A stretch of DNA of 64,000 nucleotides from Cryptomeria japonica (lineage: Eukaryota; Streptophyta; Pinopsida; Cupressales; Cupressaceae): the NCBI RefSeq assembly GCF_030272615.1, contig NC_081414.1:304624164-304688163 (forward strand), read 5' to 3'. A program made the position numbers and the translations under genes. Positions 47,111 through 58,045 of this stretch are shown one piece after another. Positions within the stretch are counted from its first letter, which is position 1, and the number at the start of each line of letters is the position of its first letter. Below the pieces are notes generated by a model that was given only the letters and a program-made list of their open reading frames with translations, was not told the DNA's origin and made no database searches.

Positions 47111-48137
47111 CATAGTTCGAAAAAGACTCTTCCTTGAGTAGATCCGGTATGCTTTCTTCTGAACATAAGGGATTCTCCTTGCTCTGGTGCATGGTCAGAG
47201 CTAATACCTTCACCTTTCAGTTCCTCATTTTCCACACAACTTCTTGCCATTCCTTTCTTACTCATAGAATCTATGTCCGGTTTCTCCACACTTGTAATAT
47301 TTGCTAGGACATTCTCTCCCGGTACTGCTACTGCCTTTCCTCTGAGATTTTTGCTCTGGTTCTTTACTCCACTTATGTTTTGATTCATCTTCCTCAACCA
47401 GTTTCTTTACATTGTCACTCATCTGACCTTTGAATTTCTCCTTCCCTCTATTTGGTTGTCTTCTTCTCATCTTCTCCTCAGCCTTCAAAGCATAATGGTA
47501 AGCTTCTTCAACCATGGAAACCCTCAACATACTCATCTCATCCTGAATGTTAAAAGTAAGTCCATTTATGTACCTCACCACCTTTTCTTTGTCCATATCT
47601 AATCACCACCTTGTAGAATTCCTCGGTATATTCCTTCACAATCATGTTTCTCTACTTCAGGTTCTGCAACTTCTTGAACAACTCCAATTCATAGTCTCTT
47701 GGTATGAACTTGGCCTTCAATATTTCAACCATATGCCTCCACCGGGTGATCTTCAATTCACCATTCTCCACTCTATCTTTCTGCAATTCTTTCCACCACA
47801 AGGAAGCATGCCCTTTTAACTTAGTTTGTGCCAACTAGACTCTCTATGGGTCCTTGACATCCTCAAATTTAAAGTGGTCCTCCAACTCTCTGATCCAATA
47901 GATCAGATCCTCTGGGTTCAGCGTTCTGTAAAAGTTGGAAACTTCAACTTTATGAACTTTACTCGCTTGCACCACTTCTCTGAGGAATCTTTCCTCCCTT
48001 TCACCTCCCAGTCCTTTAGCTTCCTCAAGATCCTCACCGGCTTCCTCATACTCATCCTTAGAATCAGGGTTCCTTTGTAAACCAGCCAAAGCATTTCGGA
48101 TTTCATTTCTCACTGCATTCTTGAAGTCTTCCATCAT
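47111..48137 (-). pseudogene. Gag of the gag-protease element, broken
   Basis: Starts MMEDFKNAVRNEIRNALAGL at 48137. The retrotransposon gag domain runs through YWIRELEDHFKFE, LKGHASLWWKELQ and PRDYELELFKKLQNL; stops occur near 47844 and 47650, with a frame change before 47596. The later part has NGLTFNIQDEMSML and a basic RRRQPNRGKEKFK stretch. The knuckle CPSKYYKCGETGHRFYEC near 47290-47240 keeps a CX2CX4HX4C pattern (YKCGETGH core) with Tyr at the first Cys. Confidence 0.82.
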
Positions 48138-48366
48138 CTACTCTACCCTCCATGGGTTTGTCCTTCTAGGCAGCATCTCCTCTTCCACTTCGGTGAACTG
48201 CCTCAACTTAGCGATCTCACTGTGGGGTTCAATTGCCTCCCCGCCATGATCTATTGAATACACATACAACATGCCTCCAATCATGGATCTGTCCACCCAA
48301 AGGAATGCCTCAATGTTCACAAATAATTCTTCCACCAATCGGTCCATAACCAACTCTAATACCACT

Positions 48367-49179
48367 TGATGCAGCCATAACCAGTAAAACCCTCAAAGAG
48401 AATCAACTAGCTTATGCAGCAAGAGTAACATAATGAAAGAAGCAATAAAATATAATAAGATTGCATAAATGATCATATTATTACTTAAGAACTTTCGGCA
48501 ATCATCCGGCTATCATCATATAACCACCAAACAACATCTGGCAATTAACCGGTTACATGTAGGCTATCAGCCAAATACAATCCAATCCGAGACTCTAAGA
48601 ATCAATGAGATCACAAAATGTGAATCTCAATCCTTATTCTCATTTCTACTTCCTCCACCACTACAAATGATTACATAACATCATATTTATACCCACTGGA
48701 ACATACCCAGGTCAGCCTCATAAGATTACATTTACCAATGCAGGAAAATGAAACATGTAAATAGGTCGGCCCTAAAAATTAAAGAAATATTTCCAAAAAA
48801 TAACAACCAAGAGATGTGGTTCAGCAAGAACGTCAACCACACACCAAAGAACATCGGACAAGACCCAAGATAGATCCACACACCAAGAATCGCGTCGGTA
48901 ATGAAGGAAAACCAGCCAGTAAGCACAAGAACTATCCCGCAACCCATAAATAATCAATCGAAAGCGACAACTGACCATAAAAGAACCCAAATGAACTGGA
49001 AATCTGGAACTGAACACATGAACCAGCCTGGAAACCGAAAATAAGATCTACCGCGAAAAGAAAGAAACTACCAGTAAGAACACAAAAAACTGCATAAAGA
49101 ACTAGACAAGAACAAAACTGAAAGGAAATATTTTTGGTTGATGTAAGATTGCTCGTTGACCGGGGATGCTCCTGCATCA
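48367..49179 (-). repeat. 5' LTR of the gag-protease element
   Basis: 813 bp with the minus-strand TATA box at 48684-48691 (plus tatttata). Oriented to transcribe the gag-protease frame. Confidence 0.9.
48684..48691 (-). promoter_or_regulatory. TATA box of the gag-protease element
   Basis: TATAAATATGATG on the minus strand, conserved at 45851-45858 in the other LTR. Confidence 0.5.
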
Positions 49180-49184
49180 CACAT
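49180..49184. repeat. Target site duplication CACAT, right copy
   Basis: Perfect match to 45528-45532. Confidence 0.9.
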
Positions 49185-50001
49185 TATCTGCCTTTCATGG
49201 TACTTTATCAATTAATCTTATCAGTCTCTTATCAAAATCATTATCAATCTTGTGTCTTTTTCAATCTTTGTCCTATTTTGTTATCAACTTCAATCAATTG
49301 TCATTAATTTTTATCAATTATTAGCCAATCAATCATCACTGTTAGGACCTAATTCAACAATCGAGTTGGGATTCCTTAAATCAACCCCTTTTCTTGCTAA
49401 CATGTCCTCCCTTTTGAATAAATAAATAAATATTTATTTATTCTTTCACTTTTTTTCTACATTTAATATTTTAAATAATTAATTGGCTAATAAAAATTAT
49501 TAATTCCACCTCATTCTTTTTTAAATGGATATTTGGAGGGCAAATGGAAGTTTCCATTTTCTTTTTTATTTAACACCTTTTTCTCTTCACTTCTTATCGC
49601 AATTTCTCTTTTAACTCATCCTTGCACAAAATGTCAACTGTTGGATTGAGTCAATCTTGTTCGTTCAATGTGATCTCAAAGTCTACAAATTGGGCTCTTG
49701 TTTCCTCATATTAACATCTTAGCGGTTTACATTCATGATATCATTCTGTTGAATCCATATACTTTTAAATCTTCCAGTATTCTCGCCTGTCATTCTTTTT
49801 CCCTTGATTCATATGAGTTGCACAATGGATTGAGCCAACATACCAGCATAATTAGAGGAGAAAGAAGGAGCAACGAGGCCTTCGTCGAATGGAGTAAAAT
49901 TGGTTTGATTTCCTTTAGTTTATTTTACTTTCTTTGATGACCTTATTGTATGTGTTCAATTGGTTTTTGGTTGATTATTCTAACCAATTTTCTTGCGCAC
50001 A

Positions 50002-50964
50002 TTATTGCAATCAAAGTAAATTTCATTCATATCAAAGTAGTAGCTTCTACAATATGTTTTCATTTGATTCTAGTCTATGGTCCAACTTCAATAGCAAGGA
50101 AGAAAGCAGTATGGGATAATCTTTCTCTTACCTTTCTTAATTTCCCAGAGGATCTGGTTATCTTGGGAGGGGATTTCAATGATATTCTATCTTCAAGGGA
50201 TAAGACCTCGGGAATTATCCCACATCCAAAATCCATGCAAGATTTTAATGACTTTGTTAGTTAAAATGCTCTAATTGATTGTTTGCCAACAAACGGTTCA
50301 TTCACATGTTTAATAGAAGGCAAGGCATTTTTTATATTGCAAAGTGTTTAGATAGATTTCATGTGAACCCTATTTGGACCGCTTCATTTAGCATACCAAA
50401 TTCCAAGATTCTACCCTTAACTGAATATGATCACTTTGCCCTTCAATTGGACATCCTACTTGTAGCTCACATAAGGGAGTTACCTCTTTCAAGTTCCAGC
50501 AGATGTGGTTTAGAGATATCTTTTTTTTCCATAAGTTGCAGAAATGGTGGTTATCTACTCCATTTAATTAGGGCTCTAGGATGTTCCAGTTCTACAAAAA
50601 GTTACAATGGATCAAGTCAAGAATCAAAGAATGGAATACCTCAATTTTCAAGTACATTTTCCACTCAAAGGATCAGCTAGAGGATAGTATCAAACTCCTA
50701 AATGAAGATATTATTCAAAATGGAATAAATGAGGAGTCTTATAAGTAGCCAAACTATCTGAATATGCAATTACGAGAAGTATTGAAAAGAGAAGAGCTTT
50801 TCTGGAAGCAAAAATCTAGGGGGACTCGGTTACAAGATGGGGACATGAATAAAAAGTTTTTCCATGCCTCGATAAAAATGAAGAGAGAAAATAGCATAAT
50901 TTCACAAATTAGAAATGAGGCAGGGGAGTTTATTACGAATTCTCCTAACATTCAAAAGGATTAG
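50002..50964 (+). pseudogene. LINE endonuclease and linker, continuation of the second LINE
   Basis: Endonuclease fragment starting about 20 residues before the LVYGP motif (50070-50084). LVILGGDFNDILSSRDK (50155-50205) carries the catalytic GDFN motif, NGSFTW- and LDRF-type blocks follow, and YDHFALQLDI (50428-50457) keeps the catalytic His. The pre-RT linker LREVLKREELFWKQKSRGTR and NKKFFHASIKMKREN is at 50767-50890. Frames change at about 50265 and 50670. It stops at 50964 with no RT after it. Confidence 0.85.
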
Positions 50965-53884
50965 TGTCCCTCCTTTACTTGACTTTTTATTTCATGCATG
51001 ATAGACTTATCTAAACTATTTATGATGTTTTGGATTATGGTTATATATGTGTCTCAGTTACTTACTATGATGCTAGACATTATTAGATATATGCTATTCT
51101 AAAGATTTAGATGAATGATGTCACTATCATCATTGATCATGTGATTTGATGGATATATGTGTTTGATTTATCATATATGTTGGATGGATTCTATATGCAT
51201 AACTATGTTGATGGGTTATTGATAGTTTATATTGCTCATGGATTTGATGTTGTTATGATTACACTAACCCTATTTCATGATTATATATGATGAGTTGATT
51301 ATGCAATGTGTTTGATCATTGTATGATTGTCTTCATGAGAGGGACGATGTCACATCACTCATTGCGAGTGGGATGTGTCATTGTGAATCCCTATCACTTA
51401 CATGATATATATATATATGTTGTATCGTTGCTTTGTGGTTGCAGGATTTATAAGTACCAGACACCGACTCCACCTGGCTCCACAGGTCTGAGCGTGTCTT
51501 TAAATCCCAATGGTATGTGGTTCGTAGATGACATGAGTTCCCCTTGTACATACTCTAGGTCTAGGTTGTTCACCTTGAGTCGTCAATGTCTTGGCGTAAT
51601 TCAGCATGTCAGTCACTAAGTTGTGATTTTGTGAGTATGTTATGGTGTTGTGAGTATGCAAGTGTTTATGGATTTATTTAGTTAATTGTTGGTTTATTTG
51701 ATTCATTTATGTGTGATTTTATGGTTAATAATGTTTAATTTAATTTATTAGATTATTGGCATTTTGAGTATTTAATTATTTGATATTTAATGTTTATTTA
51801 TTTAATATTGATTTATGATTTATTCAATATTTATTGTTTAATTTATATTTGTGGTTTATTTATTTATTTAGTGTTTAATATTTATTGTGGTTATATATTT
51901 TATAACCCTTTGGGTTATTTATTTAATTGCCCATTTGATTTATTTAATCTTAGCCTATAGTATTTGTATAGTTTAATTATTATTTATGTGGGGATAATAA
52001 AGTATCTCATATTATGTGTTTTTACATCCCACTTATATTTCTAAAAGTGTTTTATATTATTCCTATCTACCCTTTATTCTCATTGGATGAATTTGAAATT
52101 AGAAAGAAAAATATAACCTAAAGTGGGTTGGTGAGATATATTCCCAAAAGGAATATTTTGATTGGTTATTTTGGAGGCTAGGGTTTAGGTTTGGTTTTCT
52201 CTTATTCAGCAACCTAAGCTTTTTGTCGGGTTACCGTGCTTGAATATTTTTTACAAATTTTGATTTCGAGAGTTTGGATTTTGGTTTTGGAGTTTGTTGG
52301 ATTTTTTTGGGCGCTTCTTCAACTTCCTTCCATCACTTCCAATCCAGGTTGGAGATCTTCCATTTGAAGATTTATTTTCAGTTTGTATGTTTTCACTGTG
52401 TCTGCAGAATTGGCCATGTTTGGGAAATATTATTTGATATAGTTTGGAAAGAAATATTTCCTTGTATTGATTATATTATATAGTTTTAACTTTAGCTAGG
52501 GAAAAAAAATCTCTTTTTATTGGTTGCGAGTTGTCGTGAATGGCCGACACTTCCGATTTTGGATTTGGGTATTGTTGAACCTCTATGTGTTGTTTTCTCT
52601 TTTGAATCTGAATTTGTAATGGTCGGGAGGCTTTTATTTGGTGATTATGAGTTATGGGAGTGATTGTTTCTCCCTTTGTGTGTTTTCTCTCTTGGACATT
52701 GCCGAAAGCCATTCTTCTACTTTTGCAGTAAGTTTTCTATATGGCTATCTTAGTTTGGAATTTTGTGTCTAAGATTTGGAAGGAGCTATTGTTTTTTAAT
52801 TTTGTGTTATTTAGAGTTTTGGATTGGTGACTATGGCTTCATCTATGTTAGTCTATGTTGGAAGCATGTATGGTTGATTTGGCCATATATTGAGTTATGA
52901 TTTGTTTTTATTTATTTGATTTATGGTATTTGTGTTGTCTTGTCTGGGCATCATTTATCAATTTGGTTAAACAACTTAAGCATTTTTCCTTGATTTTTGA
53001 TTTGGTTTCAATTTTTCTAGCTTTATTTTTAAATTTTTGCTTTTGAGTCAAATGTGTTAAATATTTTATTATATGCACCAGTTATTTATTTATATGCGCT
53101 ACTTATTTAGTCATATGCGCTAAGTTATTAGGCATATGCATCATTTTGTTTGATATATGCGTAAAACATTGATCAGATGCACTTCAGGAATGATTAAAAG
53201 CACTTCTGAACTGATCAAATGTGCCCCAAGGTTTGTCATATTCGTCATTTTGTTAATCAGATGCGCTAATCTGGTTTATTTGAGTATTTCTCCAGTTTTT
53301 GAATCTATGAAGTCATTTTCTGATCTAATTTTTGTACCAGAGGCATTTGGTAGTCTGTGGATGTTTTCCAAATCTATCATTTTAATAGATTCATGATTCT
53401 TTATAGTTTTTGCTTCTATATGATGTTGTGTTTCGCTATTTTGGATTTATGCTCTCTTCATGTTGAGAATCCATAATAGAGAGGATTGATTTATTGTTCT
53501 TAGATCAGCAAGTTGATGTGCCTTACTACTTTCATCCTATTCATATATTGTGATAAATTTTGGTTTCCCCTTTATGGCTTGAAGCTTGATTATGCTATGA
53601 GGCTCCTTGTTGTTTATTTGGCATTACGATTATTGGATGACCATGTATGTGTATGGTTGCATGATGTCGACTATGGTGTTTAGATTTTCATGTTAATTAT
53701 GAGCCTCTTGTTATATTTATGTCTTGGGTCCATGTTAGGGGGAGTAGGATTCCTTGTGATGACCAGGTCAGGACATATAGGCTTGCATGAGGTTCCTTGT
53801 AAGGATGCATGAAGTCTAGATTGCCAGGGCACACTGGAAGTTTACCATGATTCATAAATAAGTGATAACATTAATAATGAATTA
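50965..53884. other. Unassigned AT-rich region
   Basis: No coding domain on either strand. Notable parts are a TA run (51407-51420), a relatively GC-rich, low-repeat stretch (51330-51610, with gacgatgtcacatcactc), T-rich TTTATTTA DNA (51650-51960), a leader-like part (52180-52740) and the TGCGCTA array at 53060-53275. It replaces the LINE RT, so it may be the LTR and leader of another element. Confidence 0.5.
53060..53275. repeat. ATGCGCTA-type motif array (fourth)
   Basis: About nine spaced copies (atgcaccag, atgcgctac, atgcgctaag, atgcatcat, atgcgtaaa, atgcactt, tgtgcccc, atgcgctaat), 20-30 bp apart, in the plus orientation. The same motif appears in three arrays of gypsy-1. Confidence 0.65.
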
Positions 53885-55056
53885 TGTTAGGCCCAATATG
53901 GAAAGCTAATGTACTGAGAGGGGAGGGGTGAATCAGTACTTCAAATCTTTTCTTCAACAATAACTTTACTGTTATGCATAAACCAAAAACTGTTGTAACA
54001 TAATATAATGTTAAAACAAATAAATAACAATCATACATGATTCACTCCATAACACATATATTTTGGTTATGCAGAAACTCTTGGTTAGAGAGAAAAAATA
54101 CGGTGGGGATGGCACCCACAACTTCACTACTGCAATAATAAAGGTTGCTCGATTAGAGCTACATGTTTAGCTATTTCTGATAGCTTACCCTGTTAGGAGT
54201 ATCAAGATCGTTAGATCTACCTTGCTAAAGGATTTTACAACACTTATTCTAAATGTTGCACCTGGTTAAAGGCTTTACAATTTATATACTTTGTTAGAGT
54301 CTTTTACCCTGTTAAAGGTTTCTCTTACAACTCAAAATATTACAACACAATATTACAAAATATCTGCAACTTCACATCTGGAATGTTATAGCAGATTCTA
54401 TATGCTCAAAATGAGATTACCTTGCTTATAGCATACCTCGGTAATCCATAGATTAACTCGGTAAACCCTTTTGTTTACTTTGTTCCTTGACTATTCTCTG
54501 AAATCCTTCTCGATGACCTCTATGTCTCTGACAGTCACAATACTCAGTGCTTCCTTATCTATTACACATGTCTTGCTTTATACACATTCTCTTACTTTTG
54601 ATCCTCAATTAATGTTGTATAAATAGATCTCTTATGTCGGTGATTTGTTCATGCTTCAATCTTACAAACATGATTCATCGAATGACTAACCATACAAAAT
54701 ATTTCATTGGATAGATGACCTCAAGATCATACAACATATTTAAGGTGCAATTTCCTAAGTGATAATGATTCCCTGCTCCTCGATCTTGTAACACGTTTAC
54801 CATATGTGTCTAGGTTCAATGAATCTGGTAACACGTTTCACTCGATGTGTATTCACTTGATATATCATTTATGTTGCTTAGTAGACATAAAGTGTTACTC
54901 AGTAGACAACTCGGTGTATACTAAGCTCTGTGACTACTTTCTTCTATAACTGACTGCTTTGTGCTTACCGACTAAATGTTTCGATAGTAATAACCGACAA
55001 GAGTATATAGAATGACTTTGGATATAAAACTAATGGCAACTTAGTAAGCAGTAACA
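53885..55056 (-). repeat. 3' LTR of the pol-less element
   Basis: 1,172 bp; TGTTAGGCCC at 53885 matches 63007, and the next ~990 bp are collinear with the right edge of the window. The end at 55056 (GTAACA) is set by the CA terminus beside a polypurine tract. Short pieces such as CCTGTTAAAGG and CCTTGCTAAAGG recur at 54190-54320. Confidence 0.88.
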
Positions 55057-55420
55057 ATATCCCCTTTTGACATTAGTTGAGATGTTTGACAAAACTTCTT
55101 TCAAAGTCATAACTCAAAAACTCTATATACTTACAAAATTTGACTAATCTAACAGTATATACATTTGTCAATAAAATAGTATACTCAGATATACTCCCCT
55201 TATCAATATAATGTTCATAACTCTGATTGTGCATACGTTGTGATCAATATTCTATATTTACTACACTTGTTCTTTGCTCTTTGATCACTGCTTGTTGTTT
55301 ACTGCTCCCCTGTCAAATTCAACTGTGCATTTGGATACTCTGTTCTGCTCAGTATACTCCCCTTGTATACTACACTCCCCCTTTGATACTTTGATACTAT
55401 ACTCCCCCTTTTTGACAAAC
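55057..55420 (-). other. 3' untranslated region with repeated polypurine tracts
   Basis: CAAAAGGGGATAT abuts the LTR on the minus strand (55069-55057). Further purine tracts (AAGGGGAG, AAAGGGGGAG, AAAAGGGGGAG) lie at 55365-55415. The copia element at 19144-19473 has the same arrangement. Confidence 0.7.
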
Positions 55421-58045
55421 ATCAAAACTTAGTTACCATTCAATGGAGGCAACTAGTCAAAAATGGATTTATACTTTGTCCTTGCATCAGTGAGAGCGGC
55501 AAAGAGAGCATCCTTGACACTATCCATGAGTGAATTCTGAGTTGTAATGTCGGCTAACAGTGAAATCAGTCCATCTAAAGTGCTTCCCTCTGGATGAGTG
55601 GATAAAGAGGTAGCCTTGTTGATTTGTTCTTGGACGGAGGACAAGTGTGGAATGAATAAGGTTTGAAGAGTCATAACGTCCATCCTTATTTTGTGCTCTT
55701 CATTCCTAAGTTCCAATTGTTGAGCCATGAGCTTTTGTAACTTGGTATAGAAATTCTGCATAGAATTTGGCTCAGTGGTCAATGTATGGGACAGATCAGT
55801 GATCTCTTTCTCAATCACTTCTATTTTATTCTTGATGTCTTTAATGAATAAAGAAAATGTACAGAGTTTCTGAAATAAAGAAAGAATGTGCTTGAGTTGA
55901 GGGGACAACTTAGCAATAAATTTGACAAGTTTTACTTTGCCAATAGCAATGGCTTTTTGTACCTCTTCAAACATTTTTGCAGTGAGCTCTTTGTCCTTCA
56001 ACTTGCTCAAGTATTCAGATGCATCTACTCCAGATGTCTCTATTTTAGTTAGGAGTTCATCCAGTTGAACATGGATGGCTGCATCTTTTGTCACTGTAGC
56101 TTCAAGTAGCATATCTATTAATAGTGCTTTCACCTTTTGAAGTACTCTATTTTTCTTTTGTATAGCCATTTGCTTCTCTTGTTCTGCTTTGGCTTTGCAT
56201 AGTTCACTGAATTCAATAAGTGCTTACCCTTTTAATTTGGATATGTCTACATTTGGCAACACAATTGGTTTTGACAAATCTAACTTGAAACTATGCTTTT
56301 TCATTTTCTTTTCTTTAGATGAGGAGGTTTTCACCGGTTGAACTAATACAATGGCTTGGGAGGCTTGTTGAGCCTCGGTAGGTTGCTTGGTAGAGGCAAC
56401 ACTTTTGTCAATTTCTTTAACCTCAGATGTAGCCTTCGGTGAATCCTTTCTCTAGGTCTCAGTTGTAAAATTTTCAGTGCTAGAAGGGGCTTGAGAAGTC
56501 CTTCCCTAGTGGCCTGAGAAGTAGCTTCTCCTTCTATAGACTTGTGACCCTCTTTTCCTTGTTCAGTATCTTGAGGTGTCTCGGTTGAAACATGTTGATT
56601 GACCGGAGGATAGGGCTGAACTTGTTCCAAAACTAACTCATTGGATACCAGTTTGGCATAAGCATATCCTTCAATCATTTCCTATTCTTGTACCTCGGTG
56701 TCCATGATATCCTCATCAATTTGTATAGTATCAGCGGGGTCTTGCTCGATGATATCAGGATCTTGCTCAGTGACATCAACTATTTCAACTTCAACTTGTT
56801 CACCAACATTCTTGATTTGAAAGATTTCCTGCCACTTTTCCTTGGTCTCATTCTCTACTTCAAGATAAAGGTCATTCATCAATTTCAAGGCTCTTTGCTT
56901 GACTAGGAAGTTTGTCTGGTGGTTTTTCAGATGTTCATTGATCTCATCTACCGACATGTCTTAGAAGAGATGTACCAAACTTCTTTCTCTCATCTATTTT
57001 TCCAAGTCCATAGCATATTTCCACCTATTATCAATATGCAAATACAATTCTTTTGGAAGAGAATTAGTTACTTCCAATGGGACCAATCGGAATTTCAGAA
57101 GTGTGCAGATGATAGCTTCTTCTATTTGTCTCTTTTCTTCATCATTTCTGGATTCATACTTAACATATCTAAATGCTCCAAATCCACCATATTGTTTCAG
57201 ATTAGCACAGAAATTATCAACGCTATGTACATCTTTCTTTTGACTCTTAACAATCTAAAATTTACTTGCGTCTTTAGATTCGATGTCACTGGACTCTTTA
57301 GTCAAAATGAGTCTCCGAGTAGATTTCTTATAAGTTTTTGTTACCTTTGGTGTGGCAACATTCTTTGGTTTCTTACTCGGTGATACTGCTGATGATCTTG
57401 TGTTTGGGCGCTTTACTGAAGGAGTCGGTGATACCTTTGATGTATCCTATTTCTTCCTTTTCAAAATTTTCCCTTTAGGCAACTCGATGCTCAATGTAAT
57501 AGTTGCTTCTTGGGCTTCAGATTCCTCCTCGGTGATGACTTGAATGCTCTTGACAGGTGTGGAGGAAGAACCTTCTCAAATTTCTCTGTTAATGCCTTAA
57601 TCATTTTTGTTGCTTTCCTTGTAGCCTTAGGTACTACAATGCTCGTCTTAACTTTTTCTTTAACTTCTTCATATTTACCGTATCTCATCTCAGTAGCATG
57701 CCTTGGTAGAGAAAGAAAAGCATATATTTGTTGTTGTGTAATGTCAAAATCAATCTCATAGCCCATAGGTGGCAAAGATTAAGTTCTCGGTTCCACCGCA
57801 TTGACATAGTAGTAGTCGGTGTCTACTTCAAAGCATATATCATCCTTGTATTTCTCCACTAACTTGGGTGGAATCCTATACCTATTATGCATCTTTTCTT
57901 GAAACTTGCTAAAATAATCATCCATAATATCATTGAAGTTATCACCTAGTTGTTTGATGAAGTCATTGATTTGATGGGTGTGGTGGAACCTAAAATTACA
58001 GGCAAAAACTTGGTAATTGATAACCGGATTGCTAAGGTTGGACAA
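55421..58045 (-). pseudogene. Unrecognised long protein of the pol-less element, C-terminal part, broken
   Basis: Not recognised. Consecutive open pieces read toward lower coordinates: 58045-57779 (LVEKYKDDICFEVDTDYYYV), 57775-57491, a piece around 57480-56990 seen across frame changes, 56957-56682 (acidic, with EQDPDIIEQDP), 56678-56343 and 56169-55453. The last 238 residues are open and strongly helical, with heptad-like leucines (KLQKLMAQQLELRNEEHKIR), so a coiled coil is likely. Total length would be near 850 residues. No catalytic motif, zinc site or signal peptide is visible. Stops separating the pieces are mostly single, so the frame was recently longer. Confidence 0.6.

Larger units (their letters stand above)
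45533..49179 (-). mobile_element. Gag-protease-only LTR retrotransposon (TR-GAG type)
   Basis: 3,647 bp, TG...CA ends with perfect CACAT duplications, LTRs of 825 bp (45533-46357) and 813 bp (48367-49179). The interior of 2.0 kb encodes gag, one zinc knuckle and a protease on the minus strand; RT, RNase H and integrase are absent. The primer site beside the right LTR reads TGGTATTAGAG (48366-48354 region), a one-base variant of the initiator-Met site. It would depend on a partner element for copying and integration. Confidence 0.9.
30973..50001 (+). mobile_element. Gypsy-2: Tat-like Ty3/gypsy LTR retrotransposon
   Basis: About 19.0 kb including a 3.65-kb element nested in its 3' LTR. LTRs of about 1.13 kb, primer site, T-rich leader, Q-rich gag, protease, G-patch, RT, two RNase H regions, integrase, polypurine tract. 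Terminal TG and CA are clear, but the five bases outside (AACAT and TTATT) do not match, so a flank has been lost or changed. Stops and frameshifts occur in every domain. Confidence 0.92.
45214..50001 (+). repeat. 3' LTR of gypsy-2, split by an inserted element
   Basis: LTR sequence at 45214-45532 and 49185-50001 is collinear with 30973-32098; together it is about 1,136 bp. The insertion point corresponds to the tctatgatacat stretch of the 5' LTR. Confidence 0.92.
29171..50964 (+). mobile_element. Second L1-type LINE, split by gypsy-2
   Basis: A plus-strand LINE in two pieces: ORF1 at 29171-30972 and endonuclease plus linker at 50002-50964. Gypsy-2 occupies the space between. The end of ORF1 and about the first 70 residues of the endonuclease are missing at the join, and the RT is absent after 50964, so the LINE has deletions on both sides of that piece. 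Because the parts are homologous to those of the first LINE, the split reading is secure. Confidence 0.78.

Noticed and set aside
30969-50003. ACATT as target duplication of gypsy-2
   Set aside because: ACATT occurs near both ends but only by overlapping the terminal bases of the LTRs, which would leave the element without TG and CA ends.
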